DNA from: Salinisphaera sp.
GTDB lineage: Bacteria; Pseudomonadota; Gammaproteobacteria; Nevskiales; Salinisphaeraceae
Reading direction: 5' to 3'
Length of the DNA: 64,000 nt
NCBI RefSeq assembly: GCF_002729955.1
Contig: NZ_PBYA01000026.1
Span: 1 to 64,000 of the forward strand
The notes beneath the pieces are model-generated. The model ran no database searches. It saw only the letters and a program-made list of their open reading frames with translations, and had not been told where the DNA came from. Both the position numbers and the translations under genes were made by a program. Every line of letters starts with the position of its first letter. Position 1 is the first letter of the stretch. This document shows positions 8,639-19,719 of this stretch, piece by piece.

Positions 8639-10876
8639 ATGAGCGAAGAAATCGAAGACCATCGGCTATTGAACGACAGCGAGAACGAACCGTTCTCCTC
8701 CGTGCTGGAACGGCGCGTATCCCGCCGCAGCATCATGCGCGGCGGGCTGAACGTTGCGGCAGTGAGCATGCTCGCCGGCTTCGGCCTGACCGCCTGCAGC
8801 GACGACGACAACGACAACCGGTCGGTCAGCGAAGACGATCGCGCCGCGGCCATGATGCTCGCGTTCGAAGCGGTCGCCGGCTCCAAGCAGGACGCCGTGG
8901 TCGTACCGAGCGCAAATGCCTCGCAGAAAAATGGAAGTGCGGCGCTGACCGCGGGCACCGCCGCCGCCACGGCGACCAGCGGTTATACCGCCCAGGTGGT
9001 CATGCCCTGGGGCACGCCGATCAACAACAACGGGCAGGCCTGGAGCCAGAGCCTGGCGTTCACCCCGGAAATTCAGGCCAACAGCGTGGGCATGCACCAC
9101 GACGGGATGTATCATTTCCCGATTTCCGATGATACGGCGTCGTCGAACTTCATCATGGCGCTGAACAACGAATACATCGATCAGGGCGCGCTCTGGGCGC
9201 CCCAGGGTGGCCCCAGCGAAAATCCGCGCCCGGCAAACGAATCGCGCACTGAAATCAATGCCCACGGCGTAACCGTGGTGGAGCTGCGCCGCGACGAAAA
9301 CCGCGTCTGGGACGTGGTACGCAACTCGCAGTACAACCGCCGTGTAACCAGCGCCACCCCCTGCGATCTGGAAGGCCCGGTGGCCGGCAGCCAGTATGTC
9401 GTGACCGCCTATGACAACACGGGCAGGACTACCCGCGGCACCAACAATAACTGTGCCAACGGCTTTACCCCCTGGGGCACCTATTTGACCTGCGAAGAAA
9501 ACTGGCCGGCCATCTTCCGCAAGGACAGCGGCCGCGAGGCAGACGACAATCGCCTGGGCATTGGCCAGGGCGGCACCCGGTATGACTGGGAGACCTCGGC
9601 CGGGGATGCGACGGAAAACAACGGCGAATTCGCTCGCTTCAACGCCACACCCACGGGCGAAACTGCGTCCGCCGACTATCGCAATGAGCCGCGTACCTTC
9701 GGCTATATCGTAGAAATCGACCCCTATGATGCGACTTCGCGGCCGGTCAAGCGCACCGCGCTGGGTCGTTTCCGTCATGAAGGCTGCTGGCCGGGCAAGC
9801 TCGTCGAAGGCGAGCCCGTGGTGTTCTACTCCGGCCACGATTCGCGCAACGAATACATCTACAAGTTCGTCTCCGACGCGAAATGGAATCCGGCGGACGC
9901 CAACATGGCGGGTGCCACGACCGATCGTCTGGCGATCGGCGCCAAGTATATGAACGAAGGCACGCTTTATGCTGCCAAGTTCAACGCCGATGGCACGGGC
10001 GAATGGTTGGAACTCGAGCCGGATACGATCGTGCCGGTCTCTGCCGGTAGCCGCTATGCCGGCCAGACGCTGGCCAGCGCCCTGGGTCTTGAGGCGGGCG
10101 ATCGTGCCGGCATCATCATCCATACCTGCGACGCGGCTGATCTCATGGGGGCCACGCCCATGGACCGTCCCGAATGGGGCACCGTGGATCCGGTATCGGG
10201 CGAGGTCTACATGACCCTGACCAACAATTCGGATCGCCTGCCTGAAGGGCAGCGTGCGACCGTCTCGAACGGTGATTCGATTGAGGAGCCGGGCGCCTCT
10301 TACGGTCAGGCGCCGGTCAACGCGGCCAACCCACGTGCTGGCAACAGCGATGGCCAGGTCATTCGCTGGGTCGAGCCGTCGCCGGGCGAAACCACTTTCG
10401 ACTGGGACGTCTTCGTGTTCGGTAAGGTGCCGACCAGCGACGACCAGAACCTGTCGAGCCTGTCGGAGCAGAATTTCTTCTCCAGCTGCGACGGCCTCTG
10501 GTACGACGACCGCGGCGACGGCCAGGGCATTCTCTGGATCGAAACCGACAGCGGTACCCAGTACACCAACGACCAAGTGCTTGCCGTCGTCCCACAGGGG
10601 CTGAGCAAGGGCGATAACGCCTCGGTGATTCACGAAGGCAACCAGGCCCAGCTCAAGCGCTTCGCGGTCGGCCCGAACGGCTGTGAAGTCACCGGCATCT
10701 TCGCGACGCCCGACAAGACGGCGCTGTTCATCAACATCCAGCACCCCAGCAACTGGCCGATTGATGACAATGGCAGCAATACGCCGGATGCCACGGTCGA
10801 ACCCACCGGCGATGTGCGCCCGCGTGCGTCGACGGTGGTGATTCAGAAGGCAGACGGCGGTCAGATCGCGGTCTGA
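8639..10876 (+). CDS. phoX: PhoX-family alkaline phosphatase, Tat-exported predicted lipoprotein
   Basis: The start is ATG 8639 after GAGGGCGG; longer in-frame extensions to 8444 begin at the predicted transcript start and are unlikely. The 745-residue protein has a twin-arginine signal (SRRSIMRGG, Arg29-Arg30), a hydrophobic stretch and a lipobox-like LTAC (Cys53). The remainder is a DUF839/PhoX beta-propeller; recognisable blocks include FTPWGTYLTCEENW, LGRFRHEGCWPG, VFYSGHDSRNEYIYKFVS and MDRPEWGTVDP, rich in the acidic and cysteine residues that hold iron and calcium in PhoX. It hydrolyses phosphomonoesters at the cell surface or periplasm under phosphate limitation. The Pho box upstream agrees with this. 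Confidence 0.9.
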   Translation: MSEEIEDHRLLNDSENEPFSSVLERRVSRRSIMRGGLNVAAVSMLAGFGLTACSDDDNDNRSVSEDDRAAAMMLAFEAVAGSKQDAVVVPSANASQKNGSAALTAGTAAATATSGYTAQVVMPWGTPINNNGQAWSQSLAFTPEIQANSVGMHHDGMYHFPISDDTASSNFIMALNNEYIDQGALWAPQGGPSENPRPANESRTEINAHGVTVVELRRDENRVWDVVRNSQYNRRVTSATPCDLEGPVAGSQYVVTAYDNTGRTTRGTNNNCANGFTPWGTYLTCEENWPAIFRKDSGREADDNRLGIGQGGTRYDWETSAGDATENNGEFARFNATPTGETASADYRNEPRTFGYIVEIDPYDATSRPVKRTALGRFRHEGCWPGKLVEGEPVVFYSGHDSRNEYIYKFVSDAKWNPADANMAGATTDRLAIGAKYMNEGTLYAAKFNADGTGEWLELEPDTIVPVSAGSRYAGQTLASALGLEAGDRAGIIIHTCDAADLMGATPMDRPEWGTVDPVSGEVYMTLTNNSDRLPEGQRATVSNGDSIEEPGASYGQAPVNAANPRAGNSDGQVIRWVEPSPGETTFDWDVFVFGKVPTSDDQNLSSLSEQNFFSSCDGLWYDDRGDGQGILWIETDSGTQYTNDQVLAVVPQGLSKGDNASVIHEGNQAQLKRFAVGPNGCEVTGIFATPDKTALFINIQHPSNWPIDDNGSNTPDATVEPTGDVRPRASTVVIQKADGGQIAV

Positions 10877-10903
10877 CGTAACGTCGTTTGTCTGCCGACA
10901 AAG

Positions 10904-10928
10904 GGCCGCCCGCGGGCGGCCTTTTTTT
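10904..10928 (+). terminator. Rho-independent terminator after phoX
   Basis: Stem GGCCGCCC (10904-10911) pairs with GGGCGGCC (10914-10921) and is followed by seven T (10922-10928). It sits 27 bases after the phoX stop and before the convergent LysR gene. Confidence 0.93.
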
Positions 10929-10948
10929 GTCTGCTCCACGTGAAACCG

Positions 10949-11827
10949 TTATGTGGCCTCGGCCAGACAGGCAGAAAAGGCATCGGCGAGCGGGTTCTGA
11001 ATACCGCTACGGCGCAGCAGATGAATCTCCGACATGCCCGCATTGCCGGCCAACGGCCGAAAACAGGCCGCATCCCGCGCGGCGTGCACCAGCGGCGCCG
11101 GAACCAGCGCGATGCCCATACCTTTTTCCACCATTGTGACTACGGTTTGCCACAGTCGTGCTTCGTGGCGAATCTGCGGACTGAAACCGGCTTCCACGCA
11201 TAGCGCGACGATGCGGTCGTGATAGTGCGGCGAAACCGCGCGCGGAAACAGGATGAACGGTTCGTCGGCCAGGCACGTCAGTTCGAGGGGGCCAGTGCTG
11301 GCAAGCCGGTGGCTACGTGGCAGACAGCACAGAAAGGATTCGCGCAGCAGCAACTGGCTGCGGATCTCGTCGCTGTGGCGAATCCCGTGGGCACAACCCA
11401 TATCGATACGCTGGCCCAGCAGGGCGGCGGTCTGTTCTTCGCTGTTGAGCTCCTTGAGCACGATATCGATATCGGCATGATCGCGTCCGAAGCGTTCGAT
11501 CGCCTCTGGCAGGCCGCGAAACAGCATCGAATTGACGAAGCCCACCCGCAGCCGGCCGCTCAGACGCTGGGCCGAGCGGCGTACGAGCTGTTCGGCATCG
11601 GCCGCATGGGCGAGCAGATGTTCGGCCTCGGTCAACAACAGCGTGCCGGCATCGGTCAGGGCCACGCGTTTGCTGTTGCGCTCAAGCAGCGTCACGCCTA
11701 GCTGTTGCTCGAATTTCTTGATATCGAAACTCAGCGCCGGCTGCGAGATATGCAGCCGGCGGGCGGCACGGCCGAAATGCAGTTCGCGGGCCACGGCCAC
11801 GAAATAACGCAGTTGTTTGAGATCCAT
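10949..11827 (-). CDS. LysR-family transcriptional regulator
   Basis: A 292-residue LysR regulator from ATG 11827 (MDLKQLRYFVAVA, the usual family start). The N-terminal winged helix-turn-helix (ARRLHISQPALSFDIKKFEQQLG) is followed by a LysR substrate-binding domain. Effector is unknown. It is divergently transcribed from the acyl-CoA dehydrogenase / CoA-transferase / gcdH run, with a 109-bp shared intergenic region containing a LysR-type box. By the usual LysR arrangement it probably controls that run in response to a pathway acid or acyl-CoA. Confidence 0.9.
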   Translation of the reverse strand: MDLKQLRYFVAVARELHFGRAARRLHISQPALSFDIKKFEQQLGVTLLERNSKRVALTDAGTLLLTEAEHLLAHAADAEQLVRRSAQRLSGRLRVGFVNSMLFRGLPEAIERFGRDHADIDIVLKELNSEEQTAALLGQRIDMGCAHGIRHSDEIRSQLLLRESFLCCLPRSHRLASTGPLELTCLADEPFILFPRAVSPHYHDRIVALCVEAGFSPQIRHEARLWQTVVTMVEKGMGIALVPAPLVHAARDAACFRPLAGNAGMSEIHLLRRSGIQNPLADAFSACLAEAT

Positions 11828-11843
11828 AACAGCGATATTAGCA

Positions 11844-11858
11844 ATAAGCACTGTTTAT
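11844..11858. promoter_or_regulatory. Candidate LysR-type operator (T-N11-A)
   Basis: The dyad ATAA-N7-TTAT (ATAAGCACTGTTTAT) has a T-N11-A core (T11845, A11857). It lies 16 bases before the LysR start and 78 bases before the acyl-CoA dehydrogenase start, where a LysR protein would both repress itself and activate the divergent genes. Confidence 0.55.
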
Positions 11859-11936
11859 CGAACAGGACATCAATTGTATTGGACGTCTATCGAAAGCGCG
11901 CCCTAGTCTGCAGTCAAGCTCACACGAGAATGCGCC

Positions 11937-13667
11937 ATGTCGACCTCTGCCACCGCGTCGCACGAGACGGTTTCCCAAAGCAACATCCCCGACGCCCGGG
12001 GGCTGAGCCTGTTCGAGCGCGATCCGGACCTCGCCCGTGTGCTGCGGGTGTATCTGGGCGATGCAACCTATACGGAACTCGAACCGCAGCTCGTCGATCT
12101 GGGGGCGCGCGCGGCAGGTGAACTCGACGATTGGGCCATGGCGGCCGACAAGAACCCGCCGGTGCTCGTGCATCGCAACCGACGCGGCGAAGACGCTCAG
12201 TCCATCGAAAAACACCCCAGCTATACCGCGCTCGAAGGCGTGGCCTATGGCGAGCTGGGTCTGGCCGCGCTCAGCCATACCGATGGCAAGCGCCCTTCGC
12301 TGATCAAGTATGCGTTGACCTACCTGTTCGTCCAGGCCGAATTCGGCCTTTGCTGCCCGGTGAGCATGACCGATTCGCTCACCCGTACGCTGCGCAAGTT
12401 CGGCGGTGCCGCGCTGGTGGACAAATATCTGCCGTATCTGACCGCCCGCGACATGGACACGCTCTATCAGGGTGCGATGTTCATGACCGAACAGGCCGCG
12501 GGTTCGGATATTGCGCGTATCACCACCCGTGCGACACGCGGCGACGATGGCGATTGGCGTCTGCGCGGCGACAAGTGGTTCTGCTCGAATGCGGATGCGG
12601 ATCTGGCCATGGTGCTGGCCCGGGCCGACGACGCCCCCGAGGGCATGGCGGGTATCGGATTGTTTCTATTGCCGAAAACTCGCGACGACGGCACGCGCAA
12701 CAGCTATCGCATCGTGCGTCTCAAGGACAAGCTGGGCACCCGCTCGATGGCCAGCGGCGAAATCGTGCTCGACGATGCTACGGCGTATCTGATTGGCGAT
12801 ATCGGCCGCGGTTTCCAGCAGATCGCGGACATGATGAACATGTCGCGGCTATCCAACGGCGTGCGCGCGGCGGGCCTGATGCGCCGCGCGCTCTCGGAAG
12901 CGCTGCATGTCGCCCGCCATCGGCAGGCCTTCGGCCAACGGCTGATCGACATGCCGCTCATGCAGCGCCAGCTGCTCAAGATCATGCTTCCCGCCGAACA
13001 GGCGCGTTCGATGTTCATGCATATCAGCCGGTGCCTGGATAAGGCCGATCACGGCGACGAAACAGCCGCCAGGCTCGTGCGCATTCTCACGCCGTTGATC
13101 AAGTTCCGTGCAACCCGGGATTCGCGCAAGGCGATCGGCGATGCCATGGAGGTCCGCGGCGGCGTCGGCTATATCGAGGAATGGCCCGAAGCCAAGCTGC
13201 TGCGCGACGCGCATCTGGGCTCGATCTGGGAAGGCACGAGCAATATCGTCGCCCTCGATGTGATGCGCGCGGTGCGCCGCCAGCAAACCCTCGACCCGCT
13301 GATCGAATATCTGCACGCGCTGATGGCCGGGGCTGGGATGCCGGAACGCGCGCGCGCGACATTCACGCCGATCATCGATCGCGTGGCCCGTCTCGTGGCC
13401 GAGACTGCCGAACAAAAAGACGACGAGATCGTGCGCCAGGTTGCCGGCGCGCTCTACAACCTGTGCAGTGCGGTGTTTCTGGCCTGGGAAGGCGCGCAAG
13501 CGGGCGCCGCCCGCCGGCTCGCGCTTGCGCTGCTGGTCGTGCGCTACAAACTGCAGCCGGCCGATCCGCTCGCGCCCATGGCGGCCGGCGCCGATGCCGA
13601 TATACAGCGCGCGCTGCTCGATGAAACGCCGCTTTCGCTCGACCAGGCGCTCGCGCTGTGCCCGTGA
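11937..13667 (+). CDS. Acyl-CoA dehydrogenase family protein (long, AidB-like)
   Basis: A 576-residue flavoprotein with the three-part acyl-CoA dehydrogenase fold: helical N-domain, beta middle domain (MTEQAAGSD, the FAD/substrate strand) and C-terminal helical domain with GGVGYIEEWP and the catalytic-type glutamate in WEGTSNI. The extra C-terminal 110 residues and overall length resemble the AidB/long-chain class rather than the 380-residue short-chain enzymes. The expected reaction is alpha,beta-dehydrogenation of an acyl-CoA with electrons to ETF. It is the first gene after the LysR operator and overlaps the following CoA-transferase gene, so it probably works in the same catabolic route. 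Substrate unknown. Confidence 0.85.
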   Translation: MSTSATASHETVSQSNIPDARGLSLFERDPDLARVLRVYLGDATYTELEPQLVDLGARAAGELDDWAMAADKNPPVLVHRNRRGEDAQSIEKHPSYTALEGVAYGELGLAALSHTDGKRPSLIKYALTYLFVQAEFGLCCPVSMTDSLTRTLRKFGGAALVDKYLPYLTARDMDTLYQGAMFMTEQAAGSDIARITTRATRGDDGDWRLRGDKWFCSNADADLAMVLARADDAPEGMAGIGLFLLPKTRDDGTRNSYRIVRLKDKLGTRSMASGEIVLDDATAYLIGDIGRGFQQIADMMNMSRLSNGVRAAGLMRRALSEALHVARHRQAFGQRLIDMPLMQRQLLKIMLPAEQARSMFMHISRCLDKADHGDETAARLVRILTPLIKFRATRDSRKAIGDAMEVRGGVGYIEEWPEAKLLRDAHLGSIWEGTSNIVALDVMRAVRRQQTLDPLIEYLHALMAGAGMPERARATFTPIIDRVARLVAETAEQKDDEIVRQVAGALYNLCSAVFLAWEGAQAGAARRLALALLVVRYKLQPADPLAPMAAGADADIQRALLDETPLSLDQALALCP

Positions 13668-14875
13668 GCAACGCAGGCGAGCAAAGCGAGGCGGCGCGCG
13701 ATGGCGCGTTGCACGGGCTGAAAGTCGTGGATCTCAGCCGGGTTCTGGGCGGGCCGTTCTGTACCCAGATCCTGGCCGATCACGGCGCCGACGTGATCAA
13801 GCTCGAACCCCCGGGCGGGGATGAAACGCGTACCTGGGGGCCGCCCTTCATCGAGGGCGTGGCGGCGTATTTCTCGGGGCTGAATCGCAACAAGCAGGGC
13901 GTGGCGATCGATTTGGCGACCGACAACGGCCGCGAGATCCTGTTGGCCCTGCTCGAAGACGCCGACGTGTTCGTCGAGAACTTCAAGCCGGGCACCCTCG
14001 AACGCTGGGGCCTGGGCTACGATGACGTGCTTGCCAAGCGCTTTCCCGCGCTCGTGCACTGTGCCATTTCCGGCTTCGGGGCGAGCGGACCGATGGGCGG
14101 CCTGCCTGGTTACGACGCGGTGATTCAGGCCATGGGCGGGTTGATGAGCGTCAACGGCGAGGCCGCCGGCGAGCCGCTGCGTGTGGGTGTGCCCATCGTG
14201 GACATGGTCACCGGCCTCAACGCTGCGCTCGGCATCCTGATGGCGTTGCACGAACGCCGCGACAGTGGACGCGGGCAGTCGCTGGACGTATCGCTCTACG
14301 ACTGCGGCGTGTCGGTGCTGCATCCGCATCTGGCCAACTATTTCGCCAATGCGAAGGTGCCGGCGCGCAGTGGCAATGCACATCCGAACATCGCGCCCTA
14401 CGACACTTACGCCACCGGCGCGGACCCGATCTTTCTGGCGGTAGGCAACAACGGTCAGTTCGCCAGGCTGTGCGAACTGCTCGGCACGCCCGAGCTTGCT
14501 AACGATCCGCGTTTTGCCGACAACCGCTGTCGCTGTGCGCACCGCCACGAACTCAAGCAGGCGCTTGAGGCGCGGCTGGCCGCGCATGGCGCCGCCGAAC
14601 TGGCGCCGCGGCTGATCGGTGCGGGCGTGCCCTGCGGGCCGGTTCAGGACGTGGCGGCGGTGGTGAATCATCCGCATACGCGGCATCGCGAACTGGTCGC
14701 CGAGATCGGTGAATATCGCGGCACGGCTTCGCCGATCAAGCTTTCGCGCACGCCCGCGACCTATCGACGGCCGCCGCCGAACCTGGGCGGTGACAGTCGT
14801 GCGGTGCTCACGTCGCTGGGTATCGACGAGGCGACCCAGCAGCGGCTCATTGAGGCCGGGGTGGTCAAGATTTAG
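13664..14875 (+). CDS. CaiB/BaiF family (class III) CoA-transferase
   Basis: The start is given as GTG 13664, overlapping the TGA of the preceding gene, which suggests translational coupling; GTG 13658 is the alternative. About 403 residues, full length for the family. Recognisable blocks: LKVVDLSRVLGGPFCTQILA at the N-terminus, GADVIKLEPPGGDETR (catalytic Asp region of class III enzymes is further on), FVENFKPGTLERWGLGYD, ISGFGASGP and the final VPCGPVQDV. These enzymes move CoA between carboxylic acids. Next to glutaryl-CoA dehydrogenase the most likely reaction is succinyl-CoA:glutarate CoA transfer, but this is inference from context. Confidence 0.88.
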   Translation: MSNAGEQSEAARDGALHGLKVVDLSRVLGGPFCTQILADHGADVIKLEPPGGDETRTWGPPFIEGVAAYFSGLNRNKQGVAIDLATDNGREILLALLEDADVFVENFKPGTLERWGLGYDDVLAKRFPALVHCAISGFGASGPMGGLPGYDAVIQAMGGLMSVNGEAAGEPLRVGVPIVDMVTGLNAALGILMALHERRDSGRGQSLDVSLYDCGVSVLHPHLANYFANAKVPARSGNAHPNIAPYDTYATGADPIFLAVGNNGQFARLCELLGTPELANDPRFADNRCRCAHRHELKQALEARLAAHGAAELAPRLIGAGVPCGPVQDVAAVVNHPHTRHRELVAEIGEYRGTASPIKLSRTPATYRRPPPNLGGDSRAVLTSLGIDEATQQRLIEAGVVKI

Positions 14876-14997
14876 GTGGGTTCGACTCACCGTCGACGCC
14901 ATGGCGCCGGACCACGAACCGCGTCGAGGGCGGCGCGACGATAACGATAAAAGCGTGCGCCGGATGAGCGGTGCGCCGATTCGAGAGGAGTGAACGA

Positions 14998-16167
<1,170 letters not shown>

Positions 16168-16257
16168 ACGGCCGGGCCGTCGGCGCCGGCCTCGTTTGCG
16201 CCGATCGCGACGAACAGAACGTTCGCCGCCCATAAACAATCAGGAGGAGAAATCATC

Positions 16258-17409
16258 ATGTCCATCAGCGTATTGCTACGTTCTGCGATTGCGGGTCTCG
16301 GGGTGGCCGCCTGCGGGCTCATGCCGCTTTCGAATGCCGTGGCCGATGACGCGCCGCAGCTGCCGGCGACCATGACCTGGTCGTCCTACGATATCGGTTC
16401 GGCCGGCTATGCCGAGGCCTCGGCGATTGCCGATGCCTTTGGCAAGGACTATGGCACCCGGATTCGTATTCAGCCTTCCGGCTCCGCCGTGGGTCGGCTC
16501 GAGCCGTTGTTGCGCGGCCGGGCCCAGGTCGGTTTTCTGGCCACGGAAACGTTTTTCGCCTCCGAGGGCGTGGCCGATTTCGCCGCCCGACGCTGGGGCC
16601 CGCAAAATCTGCGCGTAATCGCCGGGCGTCCGTCCTCGTTCGGCGTGTTCACCGCGCGCGATGCCGGTATCGAAACCCTGCAACAGCTCAAGGGCCAGCG
16701 CGTGGCCTATACCGCCGGTAACCCGTCGACCAATCTCAAATGCGATGCGTTTCTGGCCTTTGCCGGGCTGACCCGCGACGATGTCGACGCGATCATGTTC
16801 CCGACCTATAGCGCGACGATGAGTTCGCTCGCCCAGGGCAAGGCGGACGCGGCCTGTACCACGCCCACCACCAGCCAGACCTACGAACTCGCCGAATCGC
16901 CGCGCGGTATCCGCTGGTTGGAACTGTCGCCCGATAACGAAGCCGGTTGGGCGCGGCTGCAGAAGGTCGCACCGTTCTTTCAGCCTTACCAGGAAACCAT
17001 CGGCGGCGGCATCGGCAAGGAGCACCCCGTCGATATTCTGGCCTATCGCTATCCGATGATGGTGGTGCCCGCGGATGCCGATGAGGATTTCGTCTACAAC
17101 TATCTCAAGGCGCTGGATCAGGCCTTTCCCGAATACAAGAATGCCACCGCGGCGATGAAACGCTGGGCGCTGGATCGCGCCGGCACGCCGCCCATCGATG
17201 TGCCGTTTCATCCGGGCGCGATCCGGTATCTCAAGGAAAAAGGCATTTGGACCGACGAGATGCAGCAATGGAACGACCAACGCCTGGCGCGCCTGAAAGC
17301 GCTGCGCGCAGCCTGGAAGGAGGCCGTGGCCGAGGGCCAGGGGCAAAGCGACGCGGCGTTTGAAAAGCTCTGGCAGGCTCGGCGCGAACAGGCCATCGAG
17401 GGCTTGTAG
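16258..17409 (+). CDS. TAXI-family TRAP transporter solute receptor, apparently orphan
   Basis: A 383-residue periplasmic binding protein with a Sec signal peptide (ending about PLSNAVADD) and a textbook AGGAGGAG ribosome site. The body matches the TAXI receptor family: SSYDIGSAGYAEASAIADAF, PSGSAVGRLEPLLRGRAQVGF and a later GKADAACTTPTTSQTYELAES. TAXI receptors deliver substrates such as glutamate or other organic acids to a fused DctQM-type membrane protein. No such membrane gene is in this window, so the receptor is orphan at this locus. Following gcdH by 90 bases, it may feed a dicarboxylate into the route encoded upstream. Confidence 0.85.
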   Translation: MSISVLLRSAIAGLGVAACGLMPLSNAVADDAPQLPATMTWSSYDIGSAGYAEASAIADAFGKDYGTRIRIQPSGSAVGRLEPLLRGRAQVGFLATETFFASEGVADFAARRWGPQNLRVIAGRPSSFGVFTARDAGIETLQQLKGQRVAYTAGNPSTNLKCDAFLAFAGLTRDDVDAIMFPTYSATMSSLAQGKADAACTTPTTSQTYELAESPRGIRWLELSPDNEAGWARLQKVAPFFQPYQETIGGGIGKEHPVDILAYRYPMMVVPADADEDFVYNYLKALDQAFPEYKNATAAMKRWALDRAGTPPIDVPFHPGAIRYLKEKGIWTDEMQQWNDQRLARLKALRAAWKEAVAEGQGQSDAAFEKLWQARREQAIEGL

Positions 17410-17427
17410 TCTCGTCGCAGCCCGGCC

Positions 17428-19443
17428 TCAGTACAGATGACAGCGCGCGCTGTGGTCGGTACCGAACGCGCGGGCCTGTGGCGACTCGCGTTTGCAGCGA
17501 TCCATGACGTGCGCACAACGCGGATGGAACCGACAGCCAGGCGGCGGATTGGCGGGCGAAGGCAGATTGCCCGCCAGATGGATGCGTTCGCCGCGATGGC
17601 GGTTGTCGACGCGCGGCATGGCCGACAGCAGGGCCTGTGTGTACGGGTGCTTGGGCGCTGAGAGCAACTCGGCGGCCGGGCCGCGTTCGACGATTTCGCC
17701 GAGATACATCACCGCGATGTCATCGGCCAGATAGCTCACCACCGCCATGTCGTGGGTAATGAACAGATAGGCGAGATTGCGCTCGGCCTGCAGGCGTTTG
17801 AGCAGGTTGAGCACCTGCGCCTGAACGGATACATCCAGCGCGCTGGTCGGCTCGTCGCAGATCAGCAGGTCCGGTTCGAGCGCCAGCGCCCGGGCGATAC
17901 AGATACGCTGGCGCTGTCCGCCCGAGAATTCGTGCGGATAGCGATCGAGCGCCGCGGCCGGCAGGCCGACGTCGGCCAGCAGCTCGCTGGCAATACGGCG
18001 TCGATCGGCGCTGTTCTGGCCGATCTTCTGGGCAACGAGCCCTTCGGCGATGATCTCGCCGACCAGCATGCGCGGGTTCATGGCCGAGAACGGATCCTGA
18101 AAGATCATCTGCAGATGCCGGCGCGCAGCGCGCAGCCGCCTGCCGGACAGGGCCGCCAGATCGTCGCCGCCGAAGCGTAGCGTGCCGGCGGTCGGTTCGA
18201 TCAGCCGGGCGAGTGCACGCCCGAGGGTCGTCTTGCCACAGCCGGATTCGCCGACCAGGGCCAGCGTGCGCCCGCGTTTCACGTCTAGCGATATGCCGTC
18301 GACCGCGCGCACATGGCCGACGGTGCGTTTGAATACGCCTTGGGTGATCGGAAAATGCACGGCCACATCGCGGGCTTCGAGCAGCGTTTCGGGTTCTGCG
18401 TCGCCCTTGGCCTCCTCGGCCGTGGTATCGGCTACGGCAGGCGCGGCCGGTAAGGGTTCACCGCGATAGTTTGAATCGTAGAGATGGCAGCGAACCCGCG
18501 CGCCGGCATCGGTCTGCCAGGAGGGCGCGCTGGTACGGCAGGCCGCCCAGGCGTATTCGCAGCGATCGGCAAACCGACAGGCCGGCAGATCGGATGTGAG
18601 CGGCGGCACGGTGCCCGGGATGGCGGCGAGTGGGCGCCCGCGCTGGGCCGCACCGGGCAGCGAGGCAAACAGTTTGCGCGTGTAGGGGTGGCGCGGCGCG
18701 GCGAACAGCGTCTCGCGCTCGGCAAGCTCCACGATATGCCCGGCATACATCACCGCCACACGATCGGCCACCTCGTTGACCACGGCCAGATCGTGGGTGA
18801 TCAGCAGCAACGCCATGCCGCGTTCGCGCTGCAGGCGGCCGAGCAGCGCCAGAATCTGAGCCTGAATGGTCACATCGAGCGCGGTCGTGGGTTCGTCGGC
18901 GATGAGCACATCCGGCTCGCCGGCGAGTGCGATGGCGATCACCACGCGCTGCTTGAGCCCGCCCGAGAGCTCGTGCGGATAGGCATCCCAGCGTGCCGCC
19001 GGGTCCGGCATGCCGACTTCCTCGAGCAGGGCCAGGCCGCGTTCGCGTCGCGCCCTGCCGCGCAAGCCGGCATGGGTGGCCAGCGCCTCGCCAATCTGCT
19101 GGCCGACGGTGAGCACCGGGTTGAGCGCGCTCATCGGTTCCTGAAACACCATGCCGATACGCGCGCCGCGGCGTTCGCGCATGGCCGCTTCCGACAGGCT
19201 CAGCAGATCCTCGCCGCCCAGGCGTACCGTACCGTCCAGCAGGCGGGTGTTGGTCTTGGGCGTCAGCCCCATCAGCGATAGCGCCGTCATCGACTTGCCG
19301 CAGCCGGATTCGCCCAGCAGGGCCAGGGTTTCGCCGGGTGCGATGGCAAAGCTCACGGCATCGACCGCACGCAGTACGCCGGCCGGCGTGTCCAGATGGG
19401 TACGCAGCGCCTCGACTTCGAGCAGCGGGGGATTGGATGTCAT
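17428..19443 (-). CDS. Dual ABC ATPase of a peptide/nickel-type transporter
   Basis: A 671-residue protein carrying two complete ABC cassettes in tandem. Each has Walker A (GESGCGKS and GESGCGKT), a signature (LSGGLKQRV and FSGGQRQRI) and Walker B ([11 protein letters not shown] and [11 protein letters not shown]). Each half ends in a cysteine-rich oligopeptide/dipeptide C-terminal region ([28 protein letters not shown]), as in DppD/DppF or fused YejF/GsiA. It would energise import of peptides or related solutes. The two permeases and the binding protein are encoded upstream on the same strand, but are separated from this gene by 2 kb holding unrelated genes. Microcin C-type YejF is shorter, so I do not assign that name. 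Confidence 0.9.
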   Translation of the reverse strand: MTSNPPLLEVEALRTHLDTPAGVLRAVDAVSFAIAPGETLALLGESGCGKSMTALSLMGLTPKTNTRLLDGTVRLGGEDLLSLSEAAMRERRGARIGMVFQEPMSALNPVLTVGQQIGEALATHAGLRGRARRERGLALLEEVGMPDPAARWDAYPHELSGGLKQRVVIAIALAGEPDVLIADEPTTALDVTIQAQILALLGRLQRERGMALLLITHDLAVVNEVADRVAVMYAGHIVELAERETLFAAPRHPYTRKLFASLPGAAQRGRPLAAIPGTVPPLTSDLPACRFADRCEYAWAACRTSAPSWQTDAGARVRCHLYDSNYRGEPLPAAPAVADTTAEEAKGDAEPETLLEARDVAVHFPITQGVFKRTVGHVRAVDGISLDVKRGRTLALVGESGCGKTTLGRALARLIEPTAGTLRFGGDDLAALSGRRLRAARRHLQMIFQDPFSAMNPRMLVGEIIAEGLVAQKIGQNSADRRRIASELLADVGLPAAALDRYPHEFSGGQRQRICIARALALEPDLLICDEPTSALDVSVQAQVLNLLKRLQAERNLAYLFITHDMAVVSYLADDIAVMYLGEIVERGPAAELLSAPKHPYTQALLSAMPRVDNRHRGERIHLAGNLPSPANPPPGCRFHPRCAHVMDRCKRESPQARAFGTDHSARCHLY

Positions 19444-19719
19444 TCGCTGAGTAAATCATCGGCGGTGGAAAAACGAAACCGCCAGCACCTGTGCGCGCCC
19501 TGCCACATATCAATCCGGCACCGCGACAGCTGACCACGTCAGCTGTTTTCAACGCCATCGAAAGAAACGCCGGCCCCGGCCCGTCGTGTCCGCCAGTGGC
19601 TTCACCACCGTTGGCTGTGGCGCCCACGCGTTCGTACGCGCGCGTCATCAACCGGGGGAATCGTCCATCGACTTAACCGGTTTGGGCAGGGTCAATTACC
19701 TGCGGCCGCCGCCAGGGCG

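Noticed and set aside
8666-10939. 757-codon minus-strand ORF
   Set aside because: Antisense shadow of phoX with Arg/Val/Gly-rich composition and no domain pattern.
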